Positions 10,039-15,097 of a stretch of 15,097 nt of DNA are shown one piece after another. Position 1 is the first letter of the stretch; every line of letters begins with the position of its first letter. A model generated the notes under the pieces. That model was not told the DNA's origin. It ran no database searches and saw nothing but the letters and a program-made list of their open reading frames with translations. The stretch covers positions 1-15,097 of the forward strand of contig CAJVPP010002376.1 of NCBI GenBank assembly GCA_910592005.1, read 5' to 3'. Made by a program: the position numbers and the translations under genes. Source of the stretch: Funneliformis mosseae. Its lineage: Eukaryota; Glomeromycota; Glomeromycetes; Glomerales; Glomeraceae.

Positions 10039-10507
10039 ATTTATTTTTTATTTCTTGTATTATTACTTATTATTTAATCCTGTAATTCCTTACTATTTTA
10101 AATTATTTTCTTCTATTGTATTTTATTTTGTTTTTTTTATTTTATCTTATTTTCGACTGGTCTGATTCTGAATAAATATTTACTTCCTATTCGCTTTAAT
10201 TTGTTGATTTTTTATAGTCTGATTTCATTACTTATCCTTAGAGTTTAATTCAATGATAAGAACTTAATATTAATAATATCCTGGATTTGATAATTAATGT
10301 ACTTTTACCCAAATTTTTTTTAACAAAGAATTTAATTATGAAAAATAGATATAATCCTCCTTATTTATTCTAGATCATATCCGCTTGAACAGTATAGCGT
10401 GCGTAATTCCAGTAATCACAATGATTTCAATTGAATTGTATTTGATAGTTCTTAATTAAATTTTCTTTTTCCTAGAAAATGTGAATAGGTTAATTTTTTC
10501 AGTAATA
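10039..10507. other. 3' flank of the Mrr-like gene, with poly(A) signal at 10171-10176
   Basis: The DNA is very T-rich. AATAAA at 10171-10176 lies about 135 nt after the stop codon and is a plausible polyadenylation signal for the Mrr-like gene. No gene is seen in the remainder. Confidence 0.4.
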
Positions 10508-10588
10508 TGGGAGGTAAGCTATTAAAATCACATTACGGATCATATGATTTACTATGTTCGTAACTCGATTTTAATAGCAAACCTCCCA
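10508..10588. mobile_element. 81-bp hairpin MITE, upstream member of a pair
   Basis: TGGGAGGTAAGCTATTAAAA (10508-10527, pairing continues to 10529) is inverted at 10567-10588 as GATTTTAATAGCAAACCTCC plus CA, with two mismatches in 22 bp. AATA occurs immediately on both sides (10504-10507 and 10589-10592), a candidate target-site duplication. The 37-nt centre has no coding potential. The terminal repeat is shared with the element at 12961-13025, so the two belong to one family and flank the CRN locus. Confidence 0.75.
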
Positions 10589-10822
10589 AATAAGCTCGCT
10601 AATTTATATAATGAATAAGAAAATTCATATGTTCAATTTAAACTTGTTCTGTAAAAAAAAAAATAATTTTGAAACATTATCGTTTACGTAATTTTTTTTA
10701 GTTTTTATCAATATTAATTTTGCTCGTGATTCGGAGATTAAAAGAATCTATTGAACTATAATGTATGCAAAAAGGTATTTATAAAAATAAGTAATACGCT
10801 GTTTTGTTATGACAGTATATAC

Positions 10823-10831
10823 TATATATAA
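10823..10831 (+). promoter_or_regulatory. TATA-like box upstream of the CRN gene
   Basis: TATATATAA lies about 100 nt before the ATG at 10930. The spacing suits a core promoter with a short leader, but such strings are common here. Confidence 0.25.
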
Positions 10832-10929
10832 CGCTCGAAATTTTAATTCTCAAATTTTTAACTCCTTTGTGTCAGTAGCACACTTTCCAAATCTCATTCT
10901 TAATCTTTTCTTTCAAACATAACGACATC

Positions 10930-12031
10930 ATGTTATTTTGTCTCATTCTAGGGGACGCTATTAGGAACGCTTTTTTGGTTAGAATCAATAAATACAAGAC
11001 TGTTTCAGACCTCAGGAAAGACATTTGGAAGGAAATAAGCAATGACTTTGAAGGTGCATATAAACTGATTCTATTTAAGGTGGATATTCCTGTTAATGAT
11101 GACACAGATCCGGGAAGTAAAATACTTGCGGATAATATCAAAAATCAACAGGAGTTGCTTCCAGTAAGAATGGTTGAATCATATTTTAAAGAGGATGAAG
11201 ACTACATTTTTTTTGATGAAATACCCAATAATATGAATATTCGTATTATTATACGACTGCCAACTGAATTTGCAAACAATAGGATAAAGTTCGTAGGTAA
11301 GATATATTAGTTCTAGATGTAACTTTGATTAAGCTTTAATGGTTAACAACTAAAATCTTATTTTTCCTCAATTGATTATTTGACATATAATTCTATATTA
11401 GATAATACAACAAAATTTTTTAATGAGCTCTTGCGTCCCTTCAATGAGGAAGTTAGTCGTGATAATGTTGAACAGTTGCTTTCCAAACTATTACTACTTA
11501 AATTGCATGTCTCCCCGATTTAGTTGTTGATCTTAATGTGCTTGAATCCTTATTTTCAAGTCCTATTTATTTTTCTAGATTAATTGCTATTGTTGCGGTT
11601 GTTATGAGTATGATAAAGAAGGAATAACTATGGGAAACATTGATTCGCATATTAATATTCTCATTGAATTTATCCAAGAATATGAACGTGGTTGTAGTAA
11701 TATGAGTTTGGATCGTAACCAGGCAATCCAATCTTCAACTACTACGACAGAAAATAAGAGATATCGACCAGATAGCGCGGTATATTATAATAGAGTACTC
11801 GTAATGATGGGCGAGGCAAAAGGAATTAACACTAAGTTAGAAGCTGCAGAAACACAATTAGATGGATACTGTGACTATTGGAATACTCTCGCCTTGCCAT
11901 TTGTCATGGCTTTTGCGGCAGCTGGTACAACCTTGCAATTTTATTATTATTATCCCGGAAATTATAAACCAGAACGTGTGAAAATTGGCGACATCATAGA
12001 ACTTGGAACTAAAAATCGATTAAATATATAA
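10930..12031 (+). CDS. Crinkler (CRN)-type header plus PD-(D/E)xK nuclease-like domain
   Basis: The ATG at 10930 opens a CRN N-terminal header: LFCLILGD, KTVSDLRKDIWKE, LLPVRMVESYF and a terminal IRIIIRLP, in the order and length (about 115 residues) known for fungal CRN proteins. A 105-nt intron (11297-11401, GTAAGA...ATTAG) leads in frame to FFNELLRPFNEE, but that exon meets a TAG at 11521-11523. A third open exon starts after TTTTCTAG (frame 11579-12031). It carries RPDSAVYY, VMMGEAK and LPFVMAFAAAGT, the PD...GExK pattern and downstream strand of the nuclease-like domain typical of CRN REase-kinase proteins. Two phase-0 donors (GTTAGT at 11452 and GTCTCC at 11509) could bypass the TAG; otherwise a 1-nt loss just before it explains the break. 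CRN proteins are host-directed or self/non-self effectors. The kinase expected next is broken (12032-12756), so the locus is probably decaying although this part may still be translated. Confidence 0.62.
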
Positions 12032-12756
12032 TCAATTCAATTTTGTTCGGATTATTCAGACTTGGAATTGCGAACAGTATTTACAAGTTCCAAAGATAAA
12101 ATTATTTGAAGTATACGACGAAAAAATGATACCACCATCACTATAACCCCCAAAAAATCATTAAAAAAGTACATATAAAGGATAGAGGACCTTATTATAA
12201 AGATTTCTTCGAAAATTTTTATACTAAGATTTTCCAAATTTAGGAGGGAAATATCTGGTACTTCAATCGAAGTTTTATGTTAAAATTTACACCAGTTGGA
12301 TATTTGACAATTCCTAAACATGAAAATGAGCTGAGAGACGCCATATGGGATGTGCTTAATGTTGTGAATAACCTTCATGCAAATAGAATTGTTCATCGGG
12401 ACATTCACTGGGACAACTCACAAATGATGGTTGGATATTAATAGACTTCGAAGAAGCTGCTCCTATTGGAAGAGATAACCTAAGGTATAATAATGATAGA
12501 TTAATGAACTAACTTTTTGATCGTAAATTAAATTTATTAATTAATTGTTATACTACATTAAATATTACAGCTCCGGAATATAGAGGTAGAGAGGATTTAT
12601 GTCAAGTATCAGGTGATATCTGAATGATTGGAAACCTTTTTGATGATTGTAGAATTCGTATCCAGCTTCTGAAAGTGCTAGAAAATTTCGTGATTATTAC
12701 GTCAAAATCCTGCTGAAAGACCGACTGCATCTGGTTTAAAGGAATGGAATAGATAG
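12032..12756 (+). pseudogene. CRN-associated protein kinase, degenerate
   Basis: This region follows the nuclease-like exon in the usual CRN REase-kinase order. The N-lobe (12032-12240) is unreadable in one frame. From about 12240 a frame reads LKFTPVGYLTIPKHE and ELRDAIWDVL, then the catalytic loop IVHRDIHWDN (HRD at 12394-12402). A TAA at 12439-12441 follows. The DFG-equivalent strand ILIDFEEAAPIGRDNL continues one frame over, so a 1-nt loss near 12423 is implied. An 86-nt intron (12485-12570, GTATAA...TTACAG) leads to PEYRGREDLCQVSGDI, but the splice phase is off by one. A TGA (12621-12623) stands where Trp is expected before MIG. The final NPAERPTASGLKEW lies in yet another frame and ends at TAG 12754-12756. 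DFE replaces DFG, as is common in this kinase-like group. At least four lesions make a functional kinase very unlikely. Confidence 0.78.
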
Positions 12757-12960
12757 AGATATATCGGTTTTGCTATTGTAAGAATTGCTAGACTTATTTG
12801 GTTATTTTTAATTACAAAATGCGAAAATCATGTAATTAAATAATTTTAAACTAATAAAAATTCCTGATATGCAGTAAATATATTTGTTCGTTTCGTTGTT
12901 TCACGTCACTGACAAATATTGCAGTAGCGAACATTTCTTCCCGAGTGAACCATTATTAAC

Positions 12961-13025
12961 GGGTGGTTTGCTATTAAATTTCACAAATCAAATGTATTCT
13001 TAACTTGATTAATAGCAAACCATCC
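12961..13025. mobile_element. 65-bp hairpin MITE, downstream member of the pair
   Basis: GGGTGGTTTGCTATTAA (12961-12977) is inverted as TTAATAGCAAACCATCC (13009-13025), 16 of 17 positions pairing. The GGTTTGCTATTAA core is identical to the right-hand arm of the element at 10508-10588. The centre is AT-rich and non-coding, and no convincing target-site duplication is seen. It lies about 200 bp past the end of the CRN kinase remnant. Confidence 0.72.
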
Positions 13026-14580
13026 ATATCAAACTTTTCTACACGAATCAGCTTAATGGATAATAAATATTTAAAATAGTAATATCGTTATTTAAACATA
13101 GAATATTAATGAAATCACTTGAAGCTAAATTTTTCAAGCTATTGCCTCAGAAGTAAGTATAAGAGTTCTATTGATTATAAAAGAGAGTAACAGAAGTATA
13201 ATGATAGTATACTTTCACATAACAAATATTTTAATTCAAATAATTAGATGTTACTTATTGTACTCCAATACTTCCAATTAGACATATGAAAAAAAAATAA
13301 ATCTTTTTAATAAAAGTAGAAAATAATAAAATATGTAAAAAATATGCGAATAAATATAATAATAAATATCATCAAGTTTATTATTCAATAATTATTTATT
13401 TATTCAAATAAAATATAAAAAGGAAAAAGAAAAGATTTTTAATAAATTTTAGATTAGATTGAAAATAATAAAAAGAAAAGGTAAATTCATTTATAAAATC
13501 TGATTTTTTTTTGGATTAAGTTTCTTGTAATTGATTTGATCTATTATAATTTTATTTTAATTTTTTAATTTTTAATTTTAATTTTTCCTTTTGAATTATA
13601 ACTTCGGTAAAGCTTCAATTAATTCAGAATTTCTTTAACATCTTTTTTTTTTTTACAGATTGGGCATTTTTTTTAATTTTTAATTTTCTTTTTCGAGTGA
13701 ACATAAAATTCCCTAATAAACTTTTTCTCTAGACATGATTACCTAATGTAATTAGGTAAAGATCATTTGGTCTCGTGCGCATAAGCAGTTCGATTGATCG
13801 TTCTGAAAAATCAATAGCTACTTATCATTTAGTTGTATGAATTTTTACATAATTTAATGTAATGGTATGAATATATTTTAATCAAATGAACTCCTCGAAA
13901 AAAAAAAAAAAAAATGACGTGACGATTATTATTTTCTTTGTAAACAATTAACAATTAAGGAGATGCTGTGCTTGCTGACAATGATCTTTTCTATTTATTG
14001 TTATGTTAATAAAACAATGCTTTTTTAGATGAGATCATTTAGTTATTACATAATTTAACCAAAAAGGTATCAAAGTTATTTATAGAACAATAACTTTTTA
14101 AATTTATATTTCCCGTGTAACTATAACCAGCTTCAAACAAGTTTGTTGAATAAATAATTTCCCAACCACGAAAAAAAAACTTTTTTTTTGATGTTTGGTG
14201 ATGTAGATTTATGCAAAACATGTCCAAGATCTTTACAAATTTTTATGCAATAATTCTGTTATCGTTCTACGTAACGGAAGTCCGACGCCAAAAGGCAAAA
14301 GATTCCAACTTTTACACGAAGAGGACTGTGTTATTCGTAGTCAACTAATATTTACGAATTTTGATGTTTATTACTCCGAGTTGGAAAATGTCATCATTTA
14401 CTTTGCCGAAGGAGTGAACTCTTTTGCCAAAGAAGTGACCTCCAAGAATCTAAAAACCGAACATTTACAATTCAATTCCAGGATTTATGATGATTATAAG
14501 ATAAATGATACTTTCCAACAAACTTGTACAAATGATGGAATCGTGTTCAATCTGAGAATATTAGGTTTTCTTTAAAAACC
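13026..14580. other. AT-rich stretch, no supported gene
   Basis: Most of this is above-average in A+T, with a 17-nt poly(A) run at 13898-13914 and T-rich blocks. Open frames at 14227-14039 (minus) and 14381-14575 (plus) show no family signature. Around 14403-14450 GCC...GAAGTGA strings faintly resemble the tandem units that begin at 14581, so the array may once have started further left. Confidence 0.45.
13739..13759. repeat. 21-bp palindrome, 9-bp arms with 3-nt centre
   Basis: TTACCTAAT (13739-13747) and ATTAGGTAA (13751-13759) are exact reverse complements around GTA. It could be a dimeric protein-binding site or chance. It has the same 9+3+9 geometry as 4107-4127 but a different sequence. 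Confidence 0.35.
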
Positions 14581-14939
14581 ACTGAAGTGATTCCCTTTAA
14601 GAAATAAGCCACAGAGACTATTTCCTTTAAAGAAAACTCCTTTAGTAGTGTTTTTCTTTGGAAATAGCGCCTCGGAAGCAATTCCCTTCAAGAGAAACGC
14701 CTCCGGAAGCGGCTTTCTTTGTAAAAGCCCTCGGAAGCAATCCCTTCAATGGATACCCTCCGGGAGCGATTTCCTTCAAAGATAACGCCTCCGGAAGTGA
14801 TTCCATCAAAGGAAAAGCCACAGAGACGATCCCTCAAGGAAATCGTTCTGAAAACGATTTTCTTTGACAAAAAGGCCTTCAGAAACGTTTCGCTCGAAAG
14901 GAATCGTTCCAGAAACGTGTTTCTTGACGGAATTTCGTT
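14581..14939. repeat. Minisatellite of about twelve 30-bp units
   Basis: Units of 28-31 bp follow one another without gaps, starting near 14581, 14611, 14641, 14672, 14702, 14730, 14759, 14790, 14820, 14849, 14879 and 14910. The common core is GGAAGCGATTCCCTTCAA followed by an A-rich part and GCC. Central units (14672-14819) are the most alike; both flanks are diverged. Because the unit is close to a multiple of three, several frames stay open on both strands for 180-280 nt, with translations that repeat a ten-residue theme. These are best seen as by-products of the repeat. The array is GC-richer than the surrounding DNA. Confidence 0.85.
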
Positions 14940-14949
14940 TCGAAAAAGA

Positions 14950-15097
14950 AATGTAAGCCAAACGAGCCGGCTTACAAGCCAGCTTGGATTGGATTGGATT
15001 GTCGATTATCGCCATGAGCCGAGCTAAGCCAAGCCGAAATAAAAGTGGCTCGGCTTAAGCTTATGGCAAGCCAAGCCAAGCTGCTTATGTAAAGCTT
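14950..15097. repeat. AAGCC/TTGGA-rich segment, probably the edge of a repetitive element
   Basis: The segment is built of short AAGCC, AGCC and GGATT iterations, including GGATTGGATTGGATTG near 14987-15002 and AAGCCAAGCC twice. An exact 8-bp inverted pair, AGCCGAGC (15017-15024) and GCTCGGCT (15048-15055), forms a hairpin with extra imperfect pairing around it. It runs to the window end, so its right boundary is unknown. It may be the terminal region of a transposon whose body lies outside. Confidence 0.5.

Noticed and set aside
12052..12237. Minus-strand 61-codon open frame
   Set aside because: Overlaps the decayed kinase N-lobe on the plus strand and resembles no family.
5421..12623. UGA read as tryptophan (alternative genetic code) to explain the TGA codons
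   Set aside because: Both genes also carry frameshifts and TAA or TAG stops, and the Mrr-like gene ends at TGA, so ordinary gene decay is simpler.
14381..14575. 64-codon plus-strand open frame
   Set aside because: No recognisable domain, no exon partners, and it runs towards the minisatellite; cannot be supported as a gene.
14658..15027. Overlapping open frames on both strands (69, 60, 92 and 69 codons)
   Set aside because: They arise from the near-30-bp tandem unit, which keeps frames open; their translations are internally repetitive and have no independent support.
1..15097. tRNA, rRNA, CRISPR or bacterial operon features
   Set aside because: No cloverleaf with a T-arm consensus, no direct-repeat array with unique spacers, and no ribosome-binding-site-spaced gene runs were found; introns and poly(A) signals indicate a eukaryote.

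Overview
The window is AT-rich DNA with short spliceosomal introns and AATAAA-type poly(A) signals. Its gene remnants belong to families that are strongly expanded in arbuscular mycorrhizal fungi (Glomeromycotina, Rhizophagus-like). These are a BTB-BACK-SPRY protein, a Crinkler (CRN) header joined to a PD-(D/E)xK nuclease-like domain and a kinase, and a eukaryotic Mrr-type restriction-endonuclease-fold protein. The assignment rests on gene content, introns and base composition, not on a database match. No tRNA, rRNA, CRISPR array or bacterial operon is visible.

Layout. Positions 1-5115 are essentially gene-free. They hold a cluster of palindromic sites (246-309) and one complete 302-bp inverted-repeat element flanked by TA (1068-1369). 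On the minus strand, 6515-5116 is a BTB-BACK-SPRY gene broken by three frameshifts and two stop codons. Positions 7430-8220 contain short coding-like scraps on both strands, including a Lys/Arg-rich block, and nothing I can name. Positions 8779-9030 are a GC-richer island opening with a 46-nt polypyrimidine tract.

A cluster of inverted-repeat DNA (9131-9316) lies directly upstream of a three-exon Mrr-like gene (exons at 9378-9454, 9731-9795 and 9845-10038). That gene keeps the QxK half of the catalytic motif but lacks the expected acidic residue and any visible start codon. Next comes the CRN locus (10930-12756), with an intact header exon, a well-preserved nuclease-like exon and a badly broken kinase. 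It is bracketed by two short hairpin MITEs with nearly the same 17-bp terminal repeat (10508-10588 and 12961-13025). The right end holds a tandem array of about twelve 30-bp units (14581-14939) and an AAGCC/TTGGA-rich segment that runs to the window edge.

Overall the window reads as a repeat-rich accessory region. Copies of expanded effector or signalling families have been deposited or duplicated here and are decaying among non-autonomous transposons. The genes do not form a pathway. The most notable points are the CRN nuclease-kinase locus framed by related MITEs, the divergent fungal Mrr-like protein with repeats at its 5' edge, and the 30-bp minisatellite that stays open in reading frames on both strands.
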